Part shown: piece by piece, positions 52,219 to 60,090 of the stretch
How the letters are laid out: each line of letters begins with the position of its first letter
How positions within the stretch are numbered: position 1 is the stretch's first letter
Assembly (NCBI GenBank): GCA_035345875.1
Contig: DAORDH010000021.1
Span: 1 to 64,000 of the forward strand
Direction: 5' to 3'
DNA length: 64,000 bases
Origin: UBA2033 sp035345875
Lineage (GTDB): Bacteria > Spirochaetota > Leptospiria > Leptospirales > Leptospiraceae
Notes under the pieces: model-generated
The model's database searches: none
What the model was told of the DNA's origin: nothing
Seen by the model: the letters and a program-made list of their open reading frames with translations, nothing else
Made by a program: the position numbers and the translations under genes

Positions 52219-54249
52219 ATGAGGTTTCTAGTTCTATTCTTTCTATTTATTTCGCAAAGTTTTCTCTTTGCAGAAGAAGCTGTAAGACTGACAAACAAAA
52301 AAGGTGTCTACAATGTAACCTCTTATCTAGAAATGCTAGAGGACAAAACAAGAACCTTAACTCTTAGCACTATTATTAACTCTGAAAAAGAATTATCCTT
52401 TAAACAAATTGATGATGATACGGTTAATCTTGGTTATACTCAATCTGCTTATTGGTTTCGACTAAAATTGTTTAATAAAAACCGATCAAAACCAACTCTA
52501 CTAGAAATCCCTTGGCCTCATATTGACAACTTAGACATTTACATGCTGAGCAATAAAAACAATGGGGATGAGGAAGCAGATGATGTTTTTGTTTCATACA
52601 ATAGCGGGAGATTAATCCCATACAATAAAAGAAACTATGAACATAGAAATTTTGTTTTTAAAATTCCAAACTTCCCAAATGGAGATGAACTTGTAATCTA
52701 CATGAGAGTAGTTTCCGATGAAACAATTATTTTTCCTGTTTATCTTTATGATGAAATGAAATTCTTCAAAAAAGACCAAAGCGAGGAGTTTGTTTTTGGA
52801 ATTTACTATGGTGTAGTCATCATCATGTTCTTCTATAATCTTTTTATCTACCTCTCGCTTCGAGATAAAAACTATTTCATTTATTTATTTTATGTGATCG
52901 CTCTTGGGCTCTATCAACTATCGATGAATGGAATCATTTACGCATATTGGCCTAATTATCCTATGTGGAATAAATTGTTCCTACCGCTTTCCTCTGCAAT
53001 ACTTCAATTTATTTTAATTATTTTATTTAAAAATCTATTAAACATCGAAGAAAGATATTCTTGGGAAAGAAAATCCCTTTTTGTTTTAACCATTCTTAGT
53101 TTTATTTCAATCATTCTCGTTATTACTGTTGACTACGCAACAATTATAGTTCCGATGAACATCCTTGGTTTTATCTACATGATTACTTCCATTTTAATTG
53201 TAGTCCGTGCAGTTATAAATGGCAATAGAACAGCGATTTTCTTTTTAATCACTTGGATCACTTTTCTTGCGGGTGGAATTATATTGACCCTTAGAAATTT
53301 TAATATTCTTCCACAAAACTTTCTAACAACTTATAGTTTGCAAATAGGAAGCACTATTGAAATGCTCCTTCTCTCTCTCGCATTGACAGATAGAATTAAT
53401 ACTATGAAAATGGAATTAGCAATTCTCAATACAAAATTAGAAGAAAAAGTCGAGGAAAGAACAAAAGAATTAAGTCGCGTGTTAGGAATTCTGCAAGCAA
53501 AAGAGTTAACGATTGATTCCGAGCTAGATTTAGCATCTGATTTACAAAAATGTATTTTCCCTTCGAATGATTTACCTTATCCTCATATAAAATTCGTTGG
53601 ATATTATGAATATCTCATGAAAGTCGGCGGAGATTTTTATGATGTTGTTCCACTTCCAAATAACGCAGTTGGTATTTTAATTGCTGATGTATCTGGTCAT
53701 GGAATTCCTGCTGCTCTACTTTCTACAATGTATAAGATCAGTTTTATGAATGCGACTAGAAGAACAAGTTCTCCTGTTAAAATTTTCCAAGAAGTAAATA
53801 AGAATATATCCAGTATCATGACGACTCATGATTATTTAACTGCACTGATTATAGTAATAGAACCAAATGGAAGAATTTGCTTTAGCTCTGCTGCACATAG
53901 ACCTGCCTTTCTTTTCAGAAAGAAAACAAAAAAATTAGAAGTCGTTTCCACAAAAGGAATGTTTATTGGAATGCTTAGTTATGCTAGTGATACATTTGAA
54001 GAAAAAGAAAGTAAAATGGATGTAGGAGATAGAATTCTTCTTTTTACGGACGGAGTAATTGATGCATTTAATGAAAAAGAAGAGAGATGGAGTTCCGACG
54101 AATTACAAAAGGCATTTATTAAATCGAGCGGATTATCACTCGAAGCCGCATTGGAATCGATAAAGGCTGATTGGATTAAGTTCAGAGGAAATACAAAAAT
54201 CAACGATGATTCAACATTGTTACTAATCGAATACACAAATAAGAAATAA
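52219..54249 (+). CDS. 7TMR-DISM-SpoIIE phosphatase
   Basis: 676 aa. Signal peptide (1-18), a 7TMR-DISMED2-type extracellular domain (about 30-180, with YTQSAYWFRLKLFNK and LLEIPWPHIDNLDIYML), a 7TM region (about 190-390), coiled coil (390-430) and a SpoIIE phosphatase (about 450-676) with the classical motifs VGGDFYDVV, ADVSGHGIPAALLST and FTDGVIDAFNE. Unlike the other two phosphatases here it has no TPR tail. It probably dephosphorylates a STAS protein; the STAS gene at 55799 is the nearest candidate. Confidence 0.93.
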   Translation: MRFLVLFFLFISQSFLFAEEAVRLTNKKGVYNVTSYLEMLEDKTRTLTLSTIINSEKELSFKQIDDDTVNLGYTQSAYWFRLKLFNKNRSKPTLLEIPWPHIDNLDIYMLSNKNNGDEEADDVFVSYNSGRLIPYNKRNYEHRNFVFKIPNFPNGDELVIYMRVVSDETIIFPVYLYDEMKFFKKDQSEEFVFGIYYGVVIIMFFYNLFIYLSLRDKNYFIYLFYVIALGLYQLSMNGIIYAYWPNYPMWNKLFLPLSSAILQFILIILFKNLLNIEERYSWERKSLFVLTILSFISIILVITVDYATIIVPMNILGFIYMITSILIVVRAVINGNRTAIFFLITWITFLAGGIILTLRNFNILPQNFLTTYSLQIGSTIEMLLLSLALTDRINTMKMELAILNTKLEEKVEERTKELSRVLGILQAKELTIDSELDLASDLQKCIFPSNDLPYPHIKFVGYYEYLMKVGGDFYDVVPLPNNAVGILIADVSGHGIPAALLSTMYKISFMNATRRTSSPVKIFQEVNKNISSIMTTHDYLTALIIVIEPNGRICFSSAAHRPAFLFRKKTKKLEVVSTKGMFIGMLSYASDTFEEKESKMDVGDRILLFTDGVIDAFNEKEERWSSDELQKAFIKSSGLSLEAALESIKADWIKFRGNTKINDDSTLLLIEYTNKK

Positions 54250-54255
54250 AACTTT

Positions 54256-55041
54256 CTACCAAAAAATCTTAGTTAGTTCCATGAAATACTCTTTGGTTTC
54301 TGAGACATCATTGTGTCCTGCATTTGTAATTTGAAAGAACTTATAGTCTCTTTTGATTTTGGATTCTAGTTTTCGAGCATAGGCAAGTGGGATTACAGCA
54401 TCTTCTGTTCCATGAAAAATATAAATAGGGCACTTAACGCTTCCAATCATACTTTCAGAGTCTAACTTATATTTTAATAAAAATGTTGGTATATAAGGAT
54501 AATGATAACTTGCAATATCTGACAAATTATTATACGGAGTTTCTAGAATAAGGCGTTTGGGATTCTTATCTTTTGCTAAATACACTGCCAAGCCACTGCC
54601 AAGAGAGCGACCATACAAAGTAATTTGATTTTCTGGATAAATAGATTTTGCATACTCATATGCATAAAGAGCATCTTTTATTAAGTCATCCTCAGATTTA
54701 ATAGTTCCTGTGCTTTTACCATATCCACGGTAATCGATAATAATCAAATTTTGCTTTCGATTTAAAAAATCATCAGCAATTCCTCCCCATCCAGCAAGAT
54801 TTCCTCCATTTCCATGAAAATACAATACAACTCCTTTTGCATCTTTCGTTTTAAAATGAAGTGCATTTATTTTAATACCTGGCTCTACTTCCCAATTCAA
54901 TTCCTCAAATTCAAAAGGAAATGAATAGGTATAATTTGCTGCGAGAGGATAGGGTCTAAATAATAGAAATTCTTGTTGAGTGTATATAATGGAAGCAAGA
55001 AGAACAATAAAAGCCGGTATAATAACCATGATAAATTTCAT
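54256..55041 (-). CDS. Alpha/beta hydrolase (BEM46-like)
   Basis: 261 aa. N-terminal membrane anchor (about 4-20), oxyanion region YFHGNGGNLAG, nucleophile YGRSLGSGLAV, aspartate in FHGTEDAVIP and histidine in NAGHND. This matches the BEM46/ABHD13 family of anchored hydrolases. Substrate unknown. It follows the ATPase gene by 11 bp. Confidence 0.9.
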   Translation of the reverse strand: MKFIMVIIPAFIVLLASIIYTQQEFLLFRPYPLAANYTYSFPFEFEELNWEVEPGIKINALHFKTKDAKGVVLYFHGNGGNLAGWGGIADDFLNRKQNLIIIDYRGYGKSTGTIKSEDDLIKDALYAYEYAKSIYPENQITLYGRSLGSGLAVYLAKDKNPKRLILETPYNNLSDIASYHYPYIPTFLLKYKLDSESMIGSVKCPIYIFHGTEDAVIPLAYARKLESKIKRDYKFFQITNAGHNDVSETKEYFMELTKIFW

Positions 55042-55052
55042 TGGACAGGTTT

Positions 55053-55778
55053 TTATATATTGGTTCTTTTGCTTATAAACTCACTTGTAAATGGAATTTC
55101 AATTCTCGCAAAAGTAAGTCCATTTTTTGTCCCAATTCTAAACAGAGAGGGATCTAGTTTTTCTGCTTTCAAAAGAATTAAACTGAGAACAAGTCCCAAA
55201 CCTTCCCCCTCAGTAGAATCAGAATTATCTAAATAATAACTCATTAGATCATCATACTTTTCACCTAACGCAAGTTTTTCTCTGATCCTAGATTCTTCAG
55301 CTGGTAGTAGTTGTGTATTATTTAAAACTTCTATTTCGAGTCCATCGTCTGAATAATCAAATTTAACACGAACAAATATATTTCTTTCTCGATTGCGCTC
55401 CCCAGATTGTCGTAAATTTGACTTATTGATGTCTTTCTTGAATAGTAATATACCCTTCGCATAATCATTTGGGTCATCTATATTGAGGGAATTTTCCAAG
55501 AAAAAAAGTTTCTTTGCATTTGCTTTAAGTCCATTCAAAATCGACTCAAATAAAACATTATATACAGTATTGACTAACGATGATTTGCCGTATCTATCTA
55601 ATATGGCGGTAAGTCCGAATTTTATTATCTCCTCAATTTCTGCTGAGAAGGAATATACAATAATCACAAGACCTTTATTTATATTGACTTGTTCTACGAT
55701 ATTGACTTTTTCTTTTTCTTCATTGAATTTTTCATCTTCATAGATGAAGTAAAAGTCTTTTTCGTTGAGATTTTCCAT
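55053..55778 (-). CDS. Divergent HATPase-like signalling protein
   Basis: 241 aa. An N box-like FESILNGLKANAKKLFF and a G2-like TEGEGLGLVLSLILLK suggest a GHKL ATPase fold. The G1 box (normally D-x-G-x-G) is replaced by VLNNTQLLPAEE, so ATP binding is uncertain. It lies 20 bp after a STAS gene, and such pairs usually make a partner-switching module. It may act as an anti-sigma-type kinase or as a non-catalytic binding protein. Confidence 0.75.
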   Translation of the reverse strand: MENLNEKDFYFIYEDEKFNEEKEKVNIVEQVNINKGLVIIVYSFSAEIEEIIKFGLTAILDRYGKSSLVNTVYNVLFESILNGLKANAKKLFFLENSLNIDDPNDYAKGILLFKKDINKSNLRQSGERNRERNIFVRVKFDYSDDGLEIEVLNNTQLLPAEESRIREKLALGEKYDDLMSYYLDNSDSTEGEGLGLVLSLILLKAEKLDPSLFRIGTKNGLTFARIEIPFTSEFISKRTNI

Positions 55779-55798
55779 TTAATATATTCTCTCGTATA

Positions 55799-56137
55799 CT
55801 AATTTAAACAAGCCTTAACTGCTTCTTCTTCTGTTGCAAAAATTTTTGTTGTAGTGTTTTTTACAGAGACTTTAATAATATTATCAACTGCTGTTACACA
55901 CGAACATAAATGAATGATTCCCCCAAATTTATAGAGGCTAACAAGAGACCTAAGAATAATACCAACTCCGGAAGAATCTATAAAGGGGACTTCCGCCATA
56001 TTAAAAACAACTTTATATTTTTTTTGCTGAATCAGTTTATTAATAGCCTCACTGATTGGCTCAATATCATACATTGTGATTTCACCCTGAATATCAATTA
56101 CTGGAATCGATTGATTTTCCCTGATTGTTACATTCAT
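55799..56137 (-). CDS. STAS anti-anti-sigma factor
   Basis: 112 aa, one STAS domain. The phosphorylation loop is VPFIDSSGVGIILRSL, with S55 the expected phospho-acceptor, and the start is VTIRENQSIPVIDIQGEI. It should be phosphorylated by a kinase of the HATPase type and dephosphorylated by a SpoIIE phosphatase. It is the first gene of a three-gene unit with the divergent HATPase and the alpha/beta hydrolase. Confidence 0.92.
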   Translation of the reverse strand: MNVTIRENQSIPVIDIQGEITMYDIEPISEAINKLIQQKKYKVVFNMAEVPFIDSSGVGIILRSLVSLYKFGGIIHLCSCVTAVDNIIKVSVKNTTTKIFATEEEAVKACLN

Positions 56138-56374
56138 CTTAATGACCCTTAAAATTAAAACTTTGAAATTTATTTTGTTAGTAAGACTTGAAATAAATTT
56201 GCCAAAATCTTTTAGTTAAAATTATTAAACTGATTTAAAGAAAAGATTCTTTGGTTTGGTTGCAAATTTTATTATCTTTAGGTAATGAAAGCAAATTTAA
56301 TAGATTCAGTAAATAAAAAAAAAGTCTTGCGAATAATTAATGTAAAAGATAGCAAAAAATAGGATAATACAAAT

Positions 56375-57214
56375 ATGGAAAGAAATAAAGTTTGGTTTAT
56401 AACTGGTTGCTCCACAGGTTTTGGAAGGGAACTATCTAAACTCGTTTTAGAGTTAGGATACAAAGCAATTGTGACAGCAAGGAATCCAAAAGATATTCAA
56501 GATATTACGGAGAACTATCCTGATACATCGATTCCTATCCAACTTGATGTTACAAATAAATTAGAAATTGAAAACTCAATCTTAAAAGCAAAGGCTAGAT
56601 TCGGAAGAATCGATATACTAGTAAATAATGCCGGTATAGGATATTTTGGTGCGATCGAAGAAAGCGAAGAAGAGGAAGTTAGAAGAATGTTTGAAATCAA
56701 TTTTTTTGGTCTTGCTAATGTCACCAATGCCGTCTTACCGATTATGAGAGCGCAAAGAAATGGAATGATAATTAATATTGCCTCTATCGGTGGGCTTGTA
56801 AGTTTTCCCGCCGTTGGATTTTATAATGCAACTAAATTTGCAGTCGATGGATATTCTGAAGTTCTTGCTAAAGAAACATCGCATTTAGGAATCAAGGTAA
56901 TGATAGTCGCACCGAGTGGATTTCGCACAGATTGGGCTGGAAGATCCGCAAACAATACAAAGAAAAAAATTTTAGATTACGAAGAAAGCGCTGGCGCAAA
57001 TATGCAAAATATTCGAGCGAGTAGTGGCAATCAAGCTGGTGATCCTGTGCGAGCAGTAAAAGCAATTGTAAAAGCAGTAGAGTCAGAAAATCCACCAATG
57101 CGTTTACTTCTAGGAAAAGCCGCTCTCAGAAATGCTCGAAACAAATTAGATTCACTCAAGAAAGAATTCGATGAATGGGAAGAAACAACGGTTTCTGCTG
57201 ATTATCCGCAATGA
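56375..57214 (+). CDS. Short-chain dehydrogenase/reductase
   Basis: 279 aa, classical SDR. Nucleotide motif TGCSTGFGRELS, NNAGIGYFG, catalytic Ser in INIASIGGLVSFPAV and the YNATKFAVDGYSE (Y-x3-K) motif. It probably uses NADP and acts on a carbonyl or hydroxyl substrate that cannot be told. Divergent from the STAS unit. Confidence 0.93.
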   Translation: MERNKVWFITGCSTGFGRELSKLVLELGYKAIVTARNPKDIQDITENYPDTSIPIQLDVTNKLEIENSILKAKARFGRIDILVNNAGIGYFGAIEESEEEEVRRMFEINFFGLANVTNAVLPIMRAQRNGMIINIASIGGLVSFPAVGFYNATKFAVDGYSEVLAKETSHLGIKVMIVAPSGFRTDWAGRSANNTKKKILDYEESAGANMQNIRASSGNQAGDPVRAVKAIVKAVESENPPMRLLLGKAALRNARNKLDSLKKEFDEWEETTVSADYPQ

Positions 57215-57263
57215 AACTTTTAATTTGCTTTTAATAGCTCAAAAATTATACGTTAATACGATT

Positions 57264-57344
57264 CTTAAATTCTAAAGTTCCTTTCAGATTAGAATTTAAG
57301 TAGTTAAAATGAGCTTTTTTGTAAAAGGAAAAATCGATTTTCCT
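57264..57344. repeat. Two inverted repeats between the SDR and VWA-STAS genes
   Basis: A perfect 12-bp pair, CTTAAATTCTAA (57264-57275) and TTAGAATTTAAG (57289-57300), with 13 bases between. A second pair, AGGAAAA (57326-57332) and TTTTCCT (57338-57344), has a 5-base loop. They may terminate the SDR transcript or act as operators for the next gene. The rest of this 231-bp gap holds no gene. Confidence 0.5.
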
Positions 57345-57445
57345 GAGTAATTTAAAATTACACTCTTATTTAAATCCTCCTATTTTTTATTGTATTTTTT
57401 CTATTTATACTTGCATAAGTTTTCATATTCATTATTGTTTGTCCA

Positions 57446-59041
57446 ATGGAATTAGAGGCAAAATTAGAGAAACCTGCTATTGTAACTGGAACCCGTCAAA
57501 TCAATAATCTATTGATTAAAATGAAAACTCCTCCCGCTGTCCACCTACCACAGAGACAACCTCTTGTAATAGGACTTGCTATCGACAAAAGTTGGTCGAT
57601 GAAAGGCGACAAAATGGAAGCAACAATTGAAGCTGCTTGCTCACTTGTTAATTGGTTAACTCGACACGATTATGTTACTATCATAGCTTATTCAGCAGAT
57701 GTGCAAGTTGTTCAACCACTCATTCAACTAAAAGAAAAATCAGCCGTACTTGATAAGATTAGATCTATACAAGTCGCAACCTCCACAAATTTAAGTGGTG
57801 GTTGGCTTCAAACACTAAGAGCGGTCGAATCTGCAGGTGTTCCAAATGCCTATAAAAGAGTAATACTACTAACAGATGGACAGGCAACTCTCGGAATCAA
57901 AGATCCGTTACAATTCAATCAAATAGCAGCAGACCATATTGGTCGAGGCGTATCAACTACTACTATTGGCTTTGGTGAAGATTTCAATGAAACATCCCTT
58001 CGCGACATAGCAGTCAATGGAGGAGGGAATTTTTATTATGTTAGCAGTCCCGAACAAACATCTGAAATTTTCTTTCGAGAATTTGGAGATATTGGAGCGT
58101 TATACGCACAAGCAGTTGAAGTAAAACTAAAACTAGCTCCAAATGTGAAAATGCTCGAAATATATAATGACTTTCCATTTCAATCAAATGAAGATGGAAC
58201 AATATCTATTCAATCAGGAGATGTTCGAGCAGATGACGCACGCAGTATCGTTATGTCATTGGAGATTGATGCAGAGAAAAATATTGATGCTCCCGATTTA
58301 TTAAATATTGATGTTTCTTATTACAATCTCTTTGAAAAGATGAGATTAGATAAGATCAGTCGATCTCTACCATTAGTTAAAACAGCAAAGGAACCTGATT
58401 CTGATAGTGAAGTTGTTGTAGAGAGACTTGTAACATCATCCGCTAAAACTGTAATTAAAGCCGCAAAATTAATCAAAGAAAATGATGTAGGTATGGCTAG
58501 AACGTTACTCCAAGCGGCAATGGATCGTGTAGAAGATAATATTAAACTATCTCCCGATATCCTAAACCCAATTCTACAAAGATTAAAAAATATTGAAATC
58601 AAGTTAAGAGAAAACGCTGCAAGTGCAAGTAAACATTTTATGGCAGAGGGAAGTGATCTTTACAGTAGAATGGATATCATCGATACCGGTGGTGTTGATG
58701 TTCATGACCGTATTTTTGAATACAAAGTCATAGGGGATATTGACTTATACAAATGCCCTGATATCAAAGCAACGGTTCAATCCCAAATGCGCGATGGTTA
58801 TCGATTTGTAATTTTTGATTTAAGTGACTGTAAGTTCATAGATTCATCTGCAATCGGAGCTTTTATTCAAATAGTAGGTTGGCTACGAAAACGAGGTGGA
58901 GAATTTATTGTTACAAATATTGTCGATAGTGTTCGCAAAGTATTTACCATCACTCGTCTAGAAAATCATATCCGAGTAGCAACCTCAATGGATGAAGCAA
59001 GAGACATTGTAGAATCTATCATATCTGCTACATCTAGATAA
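57446..59041 (+). CDS. VWA domain-STAS domain fusion protein
   Basis: 531 aa, cytoplasmic. The N-terminal von Willebrand A domain (about 38-220) has an intact MIDAS: D47-x-S49-x-S51 in DKSWSMKG, T114 in TSTNLSGGW and D144 in LLTDGQAT. A middle beta/helical region (about 220-410) is followed by a C-terminal STAS domain (about 420-525) with LSDCKFIDSSAIGAFIQ. The DSS phospho-site is kept, so it could be switched by kinase and phosphatase like an anti-anti-sigma factor. VWA-STAS fusions are uncommon in my knowledge; a metal-dependent binding protein regulated by phosphorylation is a reasonable inference. Confidence 0.9.
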   Translation: MELEAKLEKPAIVTGTRQINNLLIKMKTPPAVHLPQRQPLVIGLAIDKSWSMKGDKMEATIEAACSLVNWLTRHDYVTIIAYSADVQVVQPLIQLKEKSAVLDKIRSIQVATSTNLSGGWLQTLRAVESAGVPNAYKRVILLTDGQATLGIKDPLQFNQIAADHIGRGVSTTTIGFGEDFNETSLRDIAVNGGGNFYYVSSPEQTSEIFFREFGDIGALYAQAVEVKLKLAPNVKMLEIYNDFPFQSNEDGTISIQSGDVRADDARSIVMSLEIDAEKNIDAPDLLNIDVSYYNLFEKMRLDKISRSLPLVKTAKEPDSDSEVVVERLVTSSAKTVIKAAKLIKENDVGMARTLLQAAMDRVEDNIKLSPDILNPILQRLKNIEIKLRENAASASKHFMAEGSDLYSRMDIIDTGGVDVHDRIFEYKVIGDIDLYKCPDIKATVQSQMRDGYRFVIFDLSDCKFIDSSAIGAFIQIVGWLRKRGGEFIVTNIVDSVRKVFTITRLENHIRVATSMDEARDIVESIISATSR

Positions 59042-59052
59042 AAATATATCCA

Positions 59053-59116
59053 AAGTGCGATGATTAGTTTTGCAAGAGTAGTTTTCCAACTATCATAAAA
59101 TTAACTCATTGCACTT
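59053..59116 (+). repeat. Long stem-loop after the VWA-STAS gene
   Basis: AAGTGCGATGA pairs with TCATTGCACTT (one G-U pair), and the helix continues with an AT-rich extension and an inner TAGTT/AACTA hairpin. The whole element starts 12 bases after the stop codon. No T run follows, so it is not a standard intrinsic terminator; it may be a processing or stability structure or a small RNA. Confidence 0.5.
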
Positions 59117-59463
59117 CCCAAACTCCAGCAACAAAACAAAGAAATTCAAACTCACTATTCCCAAACAATAACAGTGGTTATTTCCAAATTGCTTTCGCTT
59201 TAAATTACTATTTTTTCTATCTCAAATTTTACTAATGCCAATTACCAAAAGAATTTTCCCAGTTTTTTATAGAGAGTCTTATTTTTGATAATTGAGAATA
59301 CCCAAATTTTTCAAAAATGGAAAATTACTTTTGGCGCAGAGTACACAATCATCCAAAACAATTTAATCGATCAATCTCAAGATTTCCATTACCTATCATT
59401 TTCTAGGATGAACAACGAATCCCTTGGTAATTTGGTTACTAAAAATTTTACTAGTTTTAAACT
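59117..59463. other. Non-coding AT-rich stretch
   Basis: About 350 bp of AT-rich sequence with no convincing gene; the only open frame here (59285-59467) begins with TTG, lacks a ribosome binding site and shows no recognisable domain. Confidence 0.6.
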
Positions 59464-59664
59464 TTAATCCTTTATGAAGTTTCGAGCATTCTTGATTCTT
59501 TTGGCTCTAATTTTAGCTAATTTCTGCATCTGGCGCGTATTGAGCAATTCACTAGCCTTAAGTCCAAAATTTGGAAGTTGTGATTCACTTGTTAAATTTG
59601 CGTTAGATAAATTGTTTTTTGCGAAGGAACTTTTTAGGTTCTCATTCATGTCTGAATAATACAT
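59464..59664 (-). CDS. Small basic protein, possible gene
   Basis: 66 aa. Not recognised. The ATG is preceded on the minus strand by GGAGG at six bases, the strongest ribosome binding site in the window, which argues for translation. The product is polar and has a very basic C-terminal third (QKLAKIRAKRIKNARNF), compatible with nucleic acid binding. An overlapping plus-strand frame (59474-59659) has no such signal and is probably a shadow. Confidence 0.5.
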   Translation of the reverse strand: MYYSDMNENLKSSFAKNNLSNANLTSESQLPNFGLKASELLNTRQMQKLAKIRAKRIKNARNFIKD

Positions 59665-59780
59665 AATCCGCCTCCGTGCGTATTTGAATTATTGTGTGTT
59701 TTATATCTTTTAAAGAGTAGACCCTCATCCATGAAGCGTCTATTTCTCCTAATATAACTATCGATTAAAATAAAAAATAC

Positions 59781-59809
59781 TTGATACTAAAAAAAATAAT
59801 TGTACAATT
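59781..59809 (+). promoter_or_regulatory. Promoter with overlapping palindrome for the 78-aa and MutS-like genes
   Basis: A -35 TTGATA (59781-59786) and a -10 TACAAT (59803-59808) are 16 bp apart. The -10 lies within a perfect 12-bp palindrome AATTGTACAATT (59798-59809), a possible operator. The start site would be near 59815, which fits a coding start at 59857 rather than at the earlier TTG. Confidence 0.5.
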
Positions 59810-59856
59810 TCTTTCCTATATTATTATGTACAAAAAAAAGAATAATTGTCAGACAC

Positions 59857-60090
59857 ATGTGTATTAAACTAGTAAATCATACAGGAAAAAGAGAAGGTAA
59901 GTTTGTCTCTTATGAATTTGGAACAGATCTCTTTGGATACATCTATTTAGATAAATTCAAAGGAAATGATGATAAAGGCAAATTAGTAGACCGATGGATT
60001 TTAAACGATCTAGGAAGTCTAGTTCGTACATTAGATTTAGAAATCTACAGAAGAGAAGTTGAAAATTACGAAAATGTAAATGCAATCTAA
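59857..60090 (+). CDS. Small protein of unknown function upstream of the MutS-like gene
   Basis: About 77 aa from the ATG at 59857 (an in-frame TTG at 59800 would lie in the promoter). Soluble, charged, with GTDLFGYIYLDKFKGNDDKG in the middle. No family recognised. It overlaps the next gene by 11 bases, so the two are probably translated together. Confidence 0.6.
   Translation: MCIKLVNHTGKREGKFVSYEFGTDLFGYIYLDKFKGNDDKGKLVDRWILNDLGSLVRTLDLEIYRREVENYENVNAI

Noticed and set aside
59285..59467. 60-codon frame starting with TTG
   Set aside because: No ribosome binding site, no domain, and in AT-rich spacer sequence.
59474..59659. 61-codon plus-strand frame with a hydrophobic start resembling a signal peptide
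   Set aside because: It lies antisense to the 66-aa frame that has a GGAGG site and itself lacks any ribosome binding site.
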